Origin: Actinobacteria bacterium OV450
GTDB lineage: Bacteria; Actinomycetota; Actinomycetes; Streptomycetales; Streptomycetaceae
DNA: 50,809 nucleotides
Assembly: GCA_001298555.1 (NCBI GenBank)
Contig: LJCW01000328.1
Coordinates: 1 to 50,809 of the forward strand
Direction of reading: 5' to 3'
This document shows positions 25,460 to 33,965 of the stretch, one piece after another. A program made the position numbers and the translations under genes. The notes beneath the pieces were generated by a model, which worked only from the letters and a program-made list of their open reading frames with translations, was not told the DNA's origin and searched no databases. Position 1 is the stretch's first letter; each line of letters begins with the position of its first letter.

Positions 25460-28400
25460 TCAGGGCGTGAACGTCCAGCGTTGCGCCGGGCTCCCGTCGC
25501 AGGCGGCTCGGGTGAGCTGCGTGCCGTCGGCGGTGCCGGCGCCGACCGGGGTCAGGCACTGGCCGAGCGTACGGAGGCTGCCGTCCGCTCCCGGCTGCCA
25601 GCTCTGGCCGGCTGCTGCGCCGCAGGTCTGGACGGTGACCCGGGAGGTGCTCGTCCCGTCGAGACAGACCCCGCCCAGGCCGGTGACCCGGCCGTCGGCC
25701 TGGAGGCTCCAGCGCTGGTTGGGGCCGCCGTGGCAGGTGTACAGGGTGGGTTCGGTGCCCGGTGCGGTGGCGCTGTGCGGCAGGTCGGCGCAGCGGGCGG
25801 AGGCTGCCTGGACGAGGGTGGCTCCGGCCGGGAGCGGGGCGGCGCGCCCGGTGAGGCTGATCTCGGCGGCGCTGGTCCAGGGTCCGCGGCCGCCGGCTTC
25901 GGTCAGGGACTTCAGGCGCAGGTAGCGGCCCGTCTTGGCGGACAGGGGCACCGAGGTGGCGGAGGCGGTGTCGGCGAGGGTGCCGGCCGCCACCGGTTGG
26001 CCCCAGTCGGTGGTGGTGTCGGACACGTACACCTCGTAGCCGCCGATCCTTCCGTTGACGCCGCCGTCCTGGCGGGGCAGGTAGCCGAGGCCGTCGACGG
26101 CGTAGCGGGCGCCGAGGTCGATGCGGATCTCGTGCGGCAGCGCGGCCGGGGTGCCCGAGGACCAGGCGGTGTGCCAGATCGTGGCCGGGTCGCCGTCGAA
26201 GGCGTTCTTGGCCGCGCCGTTCTCGGCGGCGGTCTCCTGGCTGTCGGCGGAGAGCAGGGTCCATGCCGCCTGCGGGACGGGGGCGGAGGCCGCCGGGACC
26301 GGGTCGGCCGCGGGGACGGAGGTGCCCGTGACGGTGATGCCGAACGCGCCCGACCTCGTACCCGACTTGACCCACAGGATGCCGCCGCGGTCGGCGGGGT
26401 CGAAGTACCAGCCGGTCGCGGCCGCGTCGTAGGCGGCCTTGGACGTCGTGCGGGCCAGGGCGGCGCCGTCCGCGGTCACCGCGCCCGGGGCGGAGGCCAC
26501 GTGGAGGGTGAACTCGTAGCCGCGTGCGGCCGGTTTGCCGGCGTAGCTGCCGGTCGGGGCGCCGACGGAGACGGTGACCGTGCCGGATCCGGTGGCCGGG
26601 GCGGTGACGTCCACCTGCTGGCGGGCGTAGGCGCCGGACTGGTGGGCGCGGGTGATCCCGTCGTCCTCGTACAGGCTGAAGGAGGAGTTCCCCCGCGGGT
26701 GGATGTCGTAGGTGAGGGTGGAGACGGGCTTCTCCCCGGTGTGGTTCATCTGCGGCCACATCGGCACGATGGCGCCGCCCTTGACGAACAGGGGCAGGGT
26801 GTCGAGCGGCGCCCGGTAGCCGTTCAACCAGCCCGGTCCCGCGTACGTCCTCCCGGTCCAGTAGTCCGTCCAGGTCCCGGCGGGCAGGTAGATGCCGTCG
26901 CGGACGGAGGTGGCGGAGACGACCGGCGCGACGAGGAAGGAGTCGCCGGCCATGAACTGGCCGCTGGTGAGGTTGCCGCGGGCCACCGGGTCGTCCGGGT
27001 ACTCCAGTACCAGGGCGCGGGTGCTCGGCACTCCGCTCTCGTGCGCGGTGCGGCTCATGGTGTACAGGTACGGCATCAGCCGCATCTTGAGCTGGAGGTA
27101 TTTGCGGTTGACGGAGAGGTACGGCTCGGCGAAGCGCCAGGGCTGCTTGTCCTGGTAGCCGGCGGCCGGGTTGGTCGCGCCCCAGCCGGACATGGTCATG
27201 AAGGCGGGCGTGAAGGCCTTCCACTGGAGGTCGCGGGTGTACGTCTCGGGGCTGCCGCCGAAGATCCCGTCGACGTCGCCGGAGGCGTAGTTGAGGGCGG
27301 ACAGGCCGGCGCCGGCGATGGCCGGGACGTGCCAGCGCATGTCGTCCCAGGTGCCGTTCGTGTCGCCGGTCCAGACGACGGCGTTGCGCTGGGTACCCGC
27401 CCAGCCGTCGACGGTCCAGACGTAGCGGCGGGCGTCGGAGTTCTTCTCGATGCCGTCGACGGCCTGCTGGACGCCGGTGAAGGCGGTCTTGTAGCCGCCT
27501 CCGATCCAGGCGACGTCCGTCTTCACGCCGCGGGTGCCGGCGGTGCCGACCTCGTCGGCGATGGAGCCGAGGCCCGTGGACGTCCACAGTCCGGTCTGGA
27601 AGCCCTTGGCCTTCAGGGCGTCGACCGTGGATTTCAGGGGCGCGGTGTAGCCGCAGCCGTAGCCGTCGTTGGGCAGGAACCAGCCCGAGGGCATGTCGGC
27701 GGCGCGGGCGTCCGCGGCGTAGCCGACCACGTCGGGCGTGGTCTGGTGGCGCAGGCGGTCGTGGTCGCCCTGGTATGCGGGGTTGGAGGCGTTGAAACAG
27801 TCGGCGTTGCCGAGTTCCAGGCCCCACATCGGTGCCATGAACGGTTTGCCGCTCACATCGGTGTAGGCGTCGAGTACGGATTTCAGCGAGTCGCCGGTGA
27901 AGTACCAGGCGTCAAAGCGCATCTCGTCGTGGCTGAGCGTGGTCGGAGCGTTGAAACCGTACGAGCCGGGGGCCCAGGTGTTGCGCATGACGCCGTAGCC
28001 GTTGGTGGACATGTAGAAGGGGGCCGGGCTGGCGTTGTCGTTCTCGCGCCACCTGTTGTCGACGGCCACCGGGACGGTCTTCCCGCGCAGCGCCCATTCG
28101 CCCAGGCGCAGGCCCGTCCCGTAGAACTGCTCGTCGGCGCCGCGGGCCAGGTACTGGGTGGTCCGGGCGGCCGTCCAGGAGGTGGGCTGGGTCTCCTGCC
28201 AGACGAGGGTGGAGTTGTCGGCGCGGTAGACGGAGAACTGCAGGGGCGTTTTGTTGACGCGGATGTTCAGGGCTCCGGTGGTGATCCTGTAGTACGCGCC
28301 CGCGTCGGTCGAGGCGGAGTCCACGGAGCCGAAGTCGGTGGTGGGGGCGAGGTCGGAGCCGGCCGGGTCGTTGGTGAAGGAGCCGTCGGGCGAGAGCCAC

Positions 28401-28669
28401 AGCCGGAAGATGTCGGCACGGGCGACGACCACGCGGGCCTTGGCACCGCTGGTGGTGGTGACCGTGAAGGTGTTCCCGGACCGGGTGAGGCCGGTGGCGT
28501 TGCCCGCCGTGGCCGGAGCCGGGGCCGCCGTGGCCGGGGAGGTCATCGGTCCGGCGGCGGCCAGACCCGCGACGGTGAGGGCGCCGGCGAGCAGCGCGGC
28601 CGGTGAGGCGAGCCGGCGCCTGGGCTTCTTGAGGATGCGGATGCTGCTGGGGACGCGGATGAATCTCAT
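25460..28669 (-). CDS. Secreted GH31 glycosidase with CBM32 and ricin-type lectin domains
   Basis: 1069 residues. A long basic signal region (K-K-P-R-R-R-L-A-S...) ends near A-T-A-A-P-A; Tat export is possible. A GH31 N-terminal beta domain and TIM barrel follow. The barrel contains G-L-W-T-S-T-G-L-G, D-V-A-W-I-G-G-G-Y in the nucleophile region and W-T-G-D-T-N-G-T-W for the acid/base Asp. The nucleophile motif differs from the classic W-x-D-M-N-E, so the activity may be alpha-galactosidase-like rather than alpha-glucosidase. Residues about 800-940 form a discoidin/CBM32 domain and 948-1069 a ricin B trefoil with Q-R-W repeats. GAGGAG precedes the ATG. It acts outside the cell on a sugar polymer or glycan. 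Confidence 0.85.
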   Translation of the reverse strand: MRFIRVPSSIRILKKPRRRLASPAALLAGALTVAGLAAAGPMTSPATAAPAPATAGNATGLTRSGNTFTVTTTSGAKARVVVARADIFRLWLSPDGSFTNDPAGSDLAPTTDFGSVDSASTDAGAYYRITTGALNIRVNKTPLQFSVYRADNSTLVWQETQPTSWTAARTTQYLARGADEQFYGTGLRLGEWALRGKTVPVAVDNRWRENDNASPAPFYMSTNGYGVMRNTWAPGSYGFNAPTTLSHDEMRFDAWYFTGDSLKSVLDAYTDVSGKPFMAPMWGLELGNADCFNASNPAYQGDHDRLRHQTTPDVVGYAADARAADMPSGWFLPNDGYGCGYTAPLKSTVDALKAKGFQTGLWTSTGLGSIADEVGTAGTRGVKTDVAWIGGGYKTAFTGVQQAVDGIEKNSDARRYVWTVDGWAGTQRNAVVWTGDTNGTWDDMRWHVPAIAGAGLSALNYASGDVDGIFGGSPETYTRDLQWKAFTPAFMTMSGWGATNPAAGYQDKQPWRFAEPYLSVNRKYLQLKMRLMPYLYTMSRTAHESGVPSTRALVLEYPDDPVARGNLTSGQFMAGDSFLVAPVVSATSVRDGIYLPAGTWTDYWTGRTYAGPGWLNGYRAPLDTLPLFVKGGAIVPMWPQMNHTGEKPVSTLTYDIHPRGNSSFSLYEDDGITRAHQSGAYARQQVDVTAPATGSGTVTVSVGAPTGSYAGKPAARGYEFTLHVASAPGAVTADGAALARTTSKAAYDAAATGWYFDPADRGGILWVKSGTRSGAFGITVTGTSVPAADPVPAASAPVPQAAWTLLSADSQETAAENGAAKNAFDGDPATIWHTAWSSGTPAALPHEIRIDLGARYAVDGLGYLPRQDGGVNGRIGGYEVYVSDTTTDWGQPVAAGTLADTASATSVPLSAKTGRYLRLKSLTEAGGRGPWTSAAEISLTGRAAPLPAGATLVQAASARCADLPHSATAPGTEPTLYTCHGGPNQRWSLQADGRVTGLGGVCLDGTSTSRVTVQTCGAAAGQSWQPGADGSLRTLGQCLTPVGAGTADGTQLTRAACDGSPAQRWTFTP

Positions 28670-28726
28670 GGGGCAGCTCCTCGTGCGGTCCGGATGACGG
28701 ACACACCGCTTTGGCATGCGCCTGGC

Positions 28727-28755
28727 AAGATAGCGCCCCATGGAGATCACTTGAA
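28727..28755 (-). promoter_or_regulatory. Promoter of the GH31 gene
   Basis: On the minus strand, -35 TTCAAG (28755-28750) and -10 TATCTT (28732-28727) are separated by 17 nt. The -10 lies about 58 bases before the start codon. Confidence 0.5.
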
Positions 28756-28863
28756 GGATGCTGCTCGAAATCGTCTCCAATCAAGCAGCTTTGAGCACGC
28801 ATCAGCTGGATGGTGCACAGGGATCGGCGTGCCGTTTCTGCGGTGAACCGGGCCGGCCGATCG

Positions 28864-28885
28864 GGGGACCGCCCGGCCGGTCCCC
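28864..28885 (+). other. Hairpin upstream of the lectin gene
   Basis: GGGGACCG (28864-28871) and CGGTCCCC (28878-28885) form a perfect 8-bp stem with a 6-nt loop, about 45 bp before the lectin ATG. It may lie in the leader or mark the promoter; function unknown. Confidence 0.4.
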
Positions 28886-28928
28886 TTCCGCGGGGCGGAC
28901 CGGGTCGCTACAAACCCGTGCCGTCACC

Positions 28929-29471
28929 ATGAATCGGAAGAGTCACATCCTCGCCGCGTTCGCCGCGGCCGTCCTTCCCCTGCTCCTGACCTCCGTTCCG
29001 GCCCACGGGGCGCAGCCCGCGGCGCTCCCGCCGGGCGGCCCGACCAAGCTCGTGAACAGGAACTCCTCGAAGTGCGCCGATGTGGAGGCGTGGTCCAAGG
29101 GCGACGGCGGCAACGTCCACCAGTGGAGCTGCCGCCTGGACGACGACGCGAACCAGAAGCGGACGTTCCGCCAGACGGCCGACGGGTACTGGAACGTCGT
29201 CAATCAGCACAGCGGCAAGTGCCTGGACGTCCAGGGCGCCTCGTACGCCGACGGGGCGCAGATCCACCAGTGGACCTGCTCGGGCTACGGCAGCCAGAAG
29301 TGGGAGCTGCGGTACACGACCACCGAATACTTCAAGCTGGTCAGCCCGTACAGCGGGAAGTGCGCGGACGTGGAGGGACCCTCGCTGAACGACGGGGCGC
29401 AGATCCACCAGTGGACCTGCCGGAACCTCGACGACAACAGCCGGCAGTGGCGGTTCTTCACCGCCACCTAG
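28929..29471 (+). CDS. Secreted ricin-type beta-trefoil lectin
   Basis: 180 residues. A signal peptide ends near A-H-G-A-Q. The remainder is one beta-trefoil of three repeats, each with K-C-x-D-V and H-Q-W-(S/T)-C, the Q-x-W pattern of ricin B lectins. There is no catalytic domain. It is likely a free carbohydrate-binding protein working outside the cell. It is divergent from a GH31 enzyme that carries its own ricin domain, so the two may act on the same glycan. ATG 28929 has no clear ribosome site. The TAG stop lies inside the CTAG edge of a small mobile element. Confidence 0.83.
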   Translation: MNRKSHILAAFAAAVLPLLLTSVPAHGAQPAALPPGGPTKLVNRNSSKCADVEAWSKGDGGNVHQWSCRLDDDANQKRTFRQTADGYWNVVNQHSGKCLDVQGASYADGAQIHQWTCSGYGSQKWELRYTTTEYFKLVSPYSGKCADVEGPSLNDGAQIHQWTCRNLDDNSRQWRFFTAT

Positions 29472-29632
29472 TGCTGCGGCCGCAAAGGTCTGCCGGTTCA
29501 CGGCGTCCGGTGCGGTGCATCGCAAGGCGGAGGGCCGCAGCTCGTACTCGCCGTACTCGCGCGGTCCGGCAACGCAGCGAGGTGCCGTGCCGGGCGTCGC
29601 GGGGCAGACGGCAGTTTGACGACAGGGCCTAG
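29468..29632. mobile_element. 165-bp MITE-like element, apparently chimeric (family A left, family B right)
   Basis: The element is bounded by CTAG at both ends. Its left ~145 bp align with the reverse complement of the 42113-42285 element, for example the shared CGCAAGGCGGAGG and a later GTGCCGGGCG stretch. Its right ~40 bp match the right end of the 17270 element, including GACGACAGGGCCTAG. The left CTAG contains the lectin stop codon. There is no coding capacity. With the rest of 29472-29752 it makes up the convergent gap before the betaine transporter. Confidence 0.55.
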
Positions 29633-29752
29633 AGGACCTGTCCGGCGCCGGCGGGGCACTGCCGGACCGTGCGCTGCGACGGGGGGGGGCGCCGGCGGTC
29701 GGCGGAGCGCGCTCCTGCGACGACCGCCGGCGCCCTCACCGCCGTGCGGTGG
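29633..29752. other. Remaining gap before the betaine permease gene
   Basis: About 120 bp between the small element and the end of the convergent transporter gene, including a short run of G at 29684-29690. No gene or clear terminator is seen. Confidence 0.4.
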
Positions 29753-31540
29753 TCACGCGGCCTTGGCGATCTCCGGGTGGTCCTTCAGCCAGCTGCGGAC
29801 CGCCTGTTGCTCGTTGCCCTTGCCCGCCTTTTGGATCTCGGCCTCCAGGCCGGTGAGCTGGGCCTCGGTCATCTTGAACGAGCGCAGCCACGAGGCCACT
29901 TCCGGTTCGTCGGCGGCGAAGTCCTTGCGGGCCAGGGTGTGGATGCCGTCACCCTTGCCCCAGGCCCCCCTGGGGTCCTCCAGCTTCTTCAGGTCGTACG
30001 AGGCGTACGCCCAGTGCGGCGACCAGAGCACGACCGCCACCGGCTCCCGCTTCTCGTACGCCCGCTTCAGTTCGGCAAGCATGCCGGGGGTCGAACCGTC
30101 GACGACCCGGTACTCGCCGTCGAGGCCGTACTCCTTGAGCAGCTTGCCCTTCAGGATCCCCATCGCGCCCGCGCTGGGCTCGATGCCGATGATCCGGCCC
30201 TTGAACTCGCCGCCCTTGCCCTTGAGGTCGGCGAGGGAGGTGACGTCCTTCATGTAGGAGGGGACGGACAGCTCGATGGAGGTCGGGCCGTACCAGGACC
30301 CGAGGTCGTCCAGCTTGTTCCCGTACTTCTCCCAGTACTGGGCCTGCGTGACCGGCAGCCAGGCATCCGTCTGGAAGTCGACCTGGCCGCCCGCCATCCC
30401 GGTGAACAGGGCGCCGAGCTCCAGCTGCCGGGCCTCGACCTGGAAGCCACGGCGCTCCAGGAGCTCCTTCCACAGGTAGGTCGAGGCGATGCCCTCGTCC
30501 CAGGGGATGTAGCCGATGCTGATCTTGCGGCCCTTGCCGATGCCGTCGGCCGCGGCGCCCGGCTGCCCGGAGCCGCCGAAGGTGTTGAGGCCGCCCGCGA
30601 CGAGGGCGAGGACCACGGCCCCGGTGATGGCGTAGGCGGGCTGGGGGCGGTGGTTCCACAGCCTGGCGGCGCCGCTCGCGGCGGCCTGCGCCTTGGCCAG
30701 GGTGCGGCGGCCGAGCGGGGAGACCCGGCGGCCCAGGGCGCCGGTCATCCGGTCCAGGTACATGGCGAGGATGACGATGGAGATGCCCGCCTCGAAGCCG
30801 AGGCCGATGTCGACGTTGCCGATGGCCCGGTAGACGGCGCCGCCGAGCCCGCCGCCGCCGACCATGCCGGCGATGACGACCATGGAGAGGCCGAGCATGA
30901 TGACCTGGTTGACGCCGGCCATGATCGTCGGCAGCGCCAGGGGCAGCTGCACGCGCACCAGGGTGTCGCGCGGGGTGGTGCCGAAGGCGTCGGCGGCCTC
31001 GACCAGTTCCGCGTCGACCTGGCGGATCCCGAGCTCGGTCATCCGGACGCCGGGCGGCAGCGAGAAGATGATCGTCGCGATGATCCCCGGCACGACGCCC
31101 ACGCCGAAGAAGATGATGCCGGGGATCAGGTAGACCATGGCCGGCATGGTCTGCATGAAGTCCAGGACGGGCCGCAGGACGGCACTGACCCGGTCGGACC
31201 GGGACGCCCGGATGCCGAGCGGGACCGCGAACACGAGTGTGACGAGGGTCGCGACCAGGACCAGGGAGAGCGTGGCCATCGCGTCGCCCCACAGGCCGAC
31301 GGAGTCGACGAGCGCGAAGCCGGCGAAGGCGAGGAGCGCGGCGAGCAGCCCGCGCAGCCACCACGCGGCGACGGCGAGGATGCCGGCGAACAGCAGCGGG
31401 GCGGGCGCGTCGAGCACGGCGTGGATGCCGTCGTACAGGCCGGTGACGAGCGCGCTGATCGCGTCGAACAGCCAGGACAGGTGGCGCTGGAGGAAGTCGA
31501 CACCGCTGTCGACCCAGGCGCCGAGGTGCAGGCGGGGCAT
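29753..31540 (-). CDS. Glycine betaine/proline ABC permease fused to substrate-binding protein
   Basis: 595 residues. The first ~290 form an ABC permease with six or so membrane segments and an EAA-type loop (D-A-F-G-T-T-P-R-D-T-L...L-P-L-A-L-P-T-I-M-A-G-V). After a further membrane-spanning segment comes an OpuAC/ProX-like binding domain from about residue 335 (I-S-I-G-Y-I-P-W-D-E-G). The aromatic residues expected for quaternary amines are plentiful (W-L-P-V-T, W-S-P-H-W). This OpuABC-like fusion imports betaine or proline-like osmoprotectants with the ATPase encoded just upstream; its ATG shares one base with that gene's stop (TGATG). Confidence 0.9.
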   Translation of the reverse strand: MPRLHLGAWVDSGVDFLQRHLSWLFDAISALVTGLYDGIHAVLDAPAPLLFAGILAVAAWWLRGLLAALLAFAGFALVDSVGLWGDAMATLSLVLVATLVTLVFAVPLGIRASRSDRVSAVLRPVLDFMQTMPAMVYLIPGIIFFGVGVVPGIIATIIFSLPPGVRMTELGIRQVDAELVEAADAFGTTPRDTLVRVQLPLALPTIMAGVNQVIMLGLSMVVIAGMVGGGGLGGAVYRAIGNVDIGLGFEAGISIVILAMYLDRMTGALGRRVSPLGRRTLAKAQAAASGAARLWNHRPQPAYAITGAVVLALVAGGLNTFGGSGQPGAAADGIGKGRKISIGYIPWDEGIASTYLWKELLERRGFQVEARQLELGALFTGMAGGQVDFQTDAWLPVTQAQYWEKYGNKLDDLGSWYGPTSIELSVPSYMKDVTSLADLKGKGGEFKGRIIGIEPSAGAMGILKGKLLKEYGLDGEYRVVDGSTPGMLAELKRAYEKREPVAVVLWSPHWAYASYDLKKLEDPRGAWGKGDGIHTLARKDFAADEPEVASWLRSFKMTEAQLTGLEAEIQKAGKGNEQQAVRSWLKDHPEIAKAA

Positions 31541-32601
31541 CAGGCGGCCACCTCCGCGCAGCGCACCGGGGCGCGGTGTTCGTCACCGATGAAGGCGACG
31601 AGGCGGTCCTGCGCCACGGAGCCCACGACGGTCCCGGATGCGTCGGTGACGGCGACGGGGTGCGGGACGCGGGCGCTGACGGCGCACAGGTCGGCGAGCG
31701 GGGTGTCGGCGGTGACGCTCGGGCAGCCGCAGGCGCAGCTCCCGGCGACGGGGCCGCTCATCACGGCGTCGGCGGTGAGCACCCGGGAGCGGTCGACGTC
31801 CTGGATGAAGGAGGCGACGTAGTCGTCGGCGGGCCGGGTCAGGATGTCCTCGGCGGTGCCCTGCTGGACGATGCGGCCGTCGCGCATGACGGCGATGCCG
31901 TCGCCGAGGCGCATGGCCTCGTTGAGGTCGTGCGTGATGAACACGATGGTCTTCTTGAGCCGCTGCTGGAGCTCGAGCAGCTGGTCCTGCATGTCGCGGC
32001 GGATCAGCGGGTCCAGTGCGCTGAAGGACTCGTCCATCAGGAGCAGGTCGGCGTCGGTGGCCAGGGCGCGGGCCAGCCCGACGCGCTGCTGCATGCCGCC
32101 GGACAGCTCGTCGGGCCAGGACGCCTCCCAGCCGGCGAGCCCGCACAGCTCCAGCGCCTCGGCGGCGCGCCGCTCGCGCTCGGCGCGGGCGACTCCCTGG
32201 ACCTCCAGCCCGTAGGCGGCGTTCTCCAGCACACTGCGGTGCGGGAAGAGCGCGAAGTGCTGGAAGACCATGCTGATCTTCGTGGAGCGGACGTGGCGCA
32301 GCTCACGCCGGGAGAGCGAGGTGAGGTCCTGTCCGTCGAAGAGGATGCGCCCCTCGGTGGGTTCGAGCAGTCCGTTCAGCATGCGCAGCAGCGTGGACTT
32401 GCCGGAGCCCGACAGACCCATGACGACGAAGATCTCGCCGGGCTCGACGCGGAATGAGGCGTCGATCACAGCGGCCGTCGTCCCGTTGACGCGCAGGTCG
32501 TCGCGGTCGGCGCCGCCTCGCAGCGCGCGGACCGCGGCGGCGCCGTCGGCGGGTCGTCTTCCGAACACCTTGTAGACGTGTTCGGCCTGGAGCGTGGACA
32601 C
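31540..32601 (-). CDS. Glycine betaine/proline ABC transporter ATP-binding subunit
   Basis: 353 residues. Walker A G-L-S-G-S-G-K-S-T, Q-loop V-F-Q-H-F-A-L-F-P-H, signature L-S-G-G-M-Q-Q-R and Walker B L-L-L-M-D-E are intact. The C-terminal part (after V-L-T-A-D-A-V-M) resembles a CBS-type module that in OpuA senses ionic strength; it carries an unusual C-A-C-G-C. GTG 32601 is used because GAGGTG precedes it; a GTG two codons upstream is the alternative. A SigB-like promoter and a strong leader hairpin lie upstream, and the SigB-family gene precedes it on the same strand. Confidence 0.9.
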   Translation of the reverse strand: MSTLQAEHVYKVFGRRPADGAAAVRALRGGADRDDLRVNGTTAAVIDASFRVEPGEIFVVMGLSGSGKSTLLRMLNGLLEPTEGRILFDGQDLTSLSRRELRHVRSTKISMVFQHFALFPHRSVLENAAYGLEVQGVARAERERRAAEALELCGLAGWEASWPDELSGGMQQRVGLARALATDADLLLMDESFSALDPLIRRDMQDQLLELQQRLKKTIVFITHDLNEAMRLGDGIAVMRDGRIVQQGTAEDILTRPADDYVASFIQDVDRSRVLTADAVMSGPVAGSCACGCPSVTADTPLADLCAVSARVPHPVAVTDASGTVVGSVAQDRLVAFIGDEHRAPVRCAEVAA

Positions 32602-32631
32602 ATGCACCTCGCGGGTCGTACCGGGGACGGC

Positions 32632-32659
32632 CTGCGCCCGGCCGGGGGGCCGGGCGCAG
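32632..32659 (-). promoter_or_regulatory. Strong leader hairpin of the betaine operon
   Basis: CTGCGCCCGGCC (32632-32643) pairs perfectly with GGCCGGGCGCAG (32648-32659): a 12-bp GC stem with a 4-nt loop, 30 nt before the start codon in the presumed 5' leader. It could be an attenuator, an mRNA stabiliser or a terminator for the sigma gene upstream. Confidence 0.6.
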
Positions 32660-32731
32660 ACCGTGGAGCGGTGCGGGATCCGCCCGCGCCTGCGCCGGCC
32701 GGGGGGACGACCGGCGGAAGGATCCGCTCCG

Positions 32732-32756
32732 GTACCCGCGAATGCCCGGGGCACTC
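32732..32756 (-). promoter_or_regulatory. SigB-like promoter of the betaine operon
   Basis: On the minus strand GAGT (32756-32753), a 15-nt spacer and GGGTAC (32737-32732) match the Streptomyces SigB consensus GNNT-N14-16-GGGTAY. The -10 is about 130 nt before the ATPase start, so the leader would contain the hairpin. Confidence 0.45.
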
Positions 32757-32782
32757 CGGGGTAAACGCCCGGGTGACCCACC

Positions 32783-33724
32783 TCACGCCGGTCGGGGCGC
32801 CTGCTCCTCGGGGGCCGGGTCCTCGAGCATGGAGGCGCGCAGGTGAGCCAGGAGACGGGTCAGCAGCCGCGAGACCTGCATCTGCGAGATGCCGAGGGCG
32901 CTGCCGATCTGGGCCTGGGTGAGCTCCTGGCCGAAACGCATCCGCAGCATCCGGCGTTCCCGGTCGGTGAGCTGTTCGAGCAGCGGCGCGAGGGTCTGGA
33001 TGTCCTCGACGCGCTCCAGGGCCGGTTCCTCCTCACCCATGACGTCGGCGAGGGTGTGGCCGTCGGCCGAGGCGTCGCCGCCGTCCGCGTGCGCGGTGTG
33101 CGGGGCGTCCAGGGAACCGCTGGTGTGGCCGTTGGCGGCGACGAGGCCCTCTATGACGTCCTCCTGCGCGAGGCCGAGGTGATCGGCGAGGTCCGCGACG
33201 GTGGGCGAGCGGTCCAGGGTGGCGGTCAGCTCCTCCTTCGCCTTGGCTATGTCGGTGCGCAGCTCCTGGAGCCGGCGCGGGACGCGGACCGCCCAGGACG
33301 TGTCGCGGAAGTGCCGCTTTATCTCGCCTGTGATGTATGGCATGGCGAGGGTCGCGAACTCGTTCTCGCGGGTGGGGTCGAACCGGTCGATCGCCTTGAT
33401 CAGGCCGATGGTGCCGACCTGGACGATGTCCTCGATGTCGTCTGCGTCACCCCGGCGGCGGAACCGGCGGACGGCGTACTGGACGAGTGAGGCGTTCATC
33501 TCAATGAGCGTGTTGCGGACGTACCGGTGTTCCGGTGTCCCTTCGGGCAGTTCGTGCAGCCGCCGGAAGAACACCCTCGAAAGCTCCCGCGCATTCGCGG
33601 GGGCCACCTCCCTGGGCTCCTCGATCCGCGGCAGGTCCGCGATCCGGGCGGCGGCCTGGGTGCCACGGCGAGGACGGGGGACGGCGGCGGTTTCGGAAGT
33701 GGAGGACGGGGCAGGGGCGGGCAT
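32783..33724 (-). CDS. SigB/SigF/SigG-family RNA polymerase sigma factor
   Basis: 313 residues. Region 2 is clear (D-I-E-D-I-V-Q-V-G-T-I-G-L-I-K-A-I-D-R-F-D), followed by region 3 and region 4 with L-T-D-R-E-R-R-M-L-R-M-R-F-G and the HTH T-Q-A-Q-I-G-S-A-L-G-I-S-Q-M-Q-V-S-R-L-L. These group 3 sigma factors direct osmotic, oxidative or developmental stress genes in actinomycetes and are usually held by an anti-sigma factor; none is seen adjacent. AAGGAGCG gives a good ribosome site for ATG 33724. The next genes downstream encode an osmoprotectant transporter with a matching promoter. Confidence 0.9.
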   Translation of the reverse strand: MPAPAPSSTSETAAVPRPRRGTQAAARIADLPRIEEPREVAPANARELSRVFFRRLHELPEGTPEHRYVRNTLIEMNASLVQYAVRRFRRRGDADDIEDIVQVGTIGLIKAIDRFDPTRENEFATLAMPYITGEIKRHFRDTSWAVRVPRRLQELRTDIAKAKEELTATLDRSPTVADLADHLGLAQEDVIEGLVAANGHTSGSLDAPHTAHADGGDASADGHTLADVMGEEEPALERVEDIQTLAPLLEQLTDRERRMLRMRFGQELTQAQIGSALGISQMQVSRLLTRLLAHLRASMLEDPAPEEQAPRPA

Positions 33725-33965
33725 GGGGTTCGCTCCTTGGGCTTGTCGGCTTGCGGCGCGGGACCTTGACTGCCGTAGATGGTGGTCTCTTTCAGCTTAA
33801 ACGTCAAGAATTGCCGGAAATGGCGCCGTCCACTTACTCGCGCGCGCGTGCACACGGGTCGCACCCGGGGCACGCGCGCACGCGCGTGCCCCGGCGGCCC
33901 GGATTCCTCCTTCGTGCGCACCCTTGTGCTGTGTTGAACCCCGCACGCGGCGGGAGCAGGCCGGT
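33725..33965. other. Upstream region of the sigma gene
   Basis: About 240 bp holding the sigma gene promoter region, including a local AT-rich patch (33790-33820) with TTGACG on the minus strand (33807-33802) but no convincing -10, plus the palindrome described separately. No gene is seen. Confidence 0.4.
33865..33894. repeat. Perfect 14-bp inverted repeat
   Basis: CCGGGGCACGCGCG (33865-33878) and its exact complement (33881-33894) are separated by two bases, inside a CG-alternating stretch. As RNA or DNA it would form a very stable hairpin. It may be the terminator of a lost gene on either side. Confidence 0.6.

Noticed and set aside
32602..32782. ydaO (c-di-AMP) riboswitch before the betaine operon
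   Set aside because: Only a simple hairpin is visible; the conserved ydaO core could not be found.
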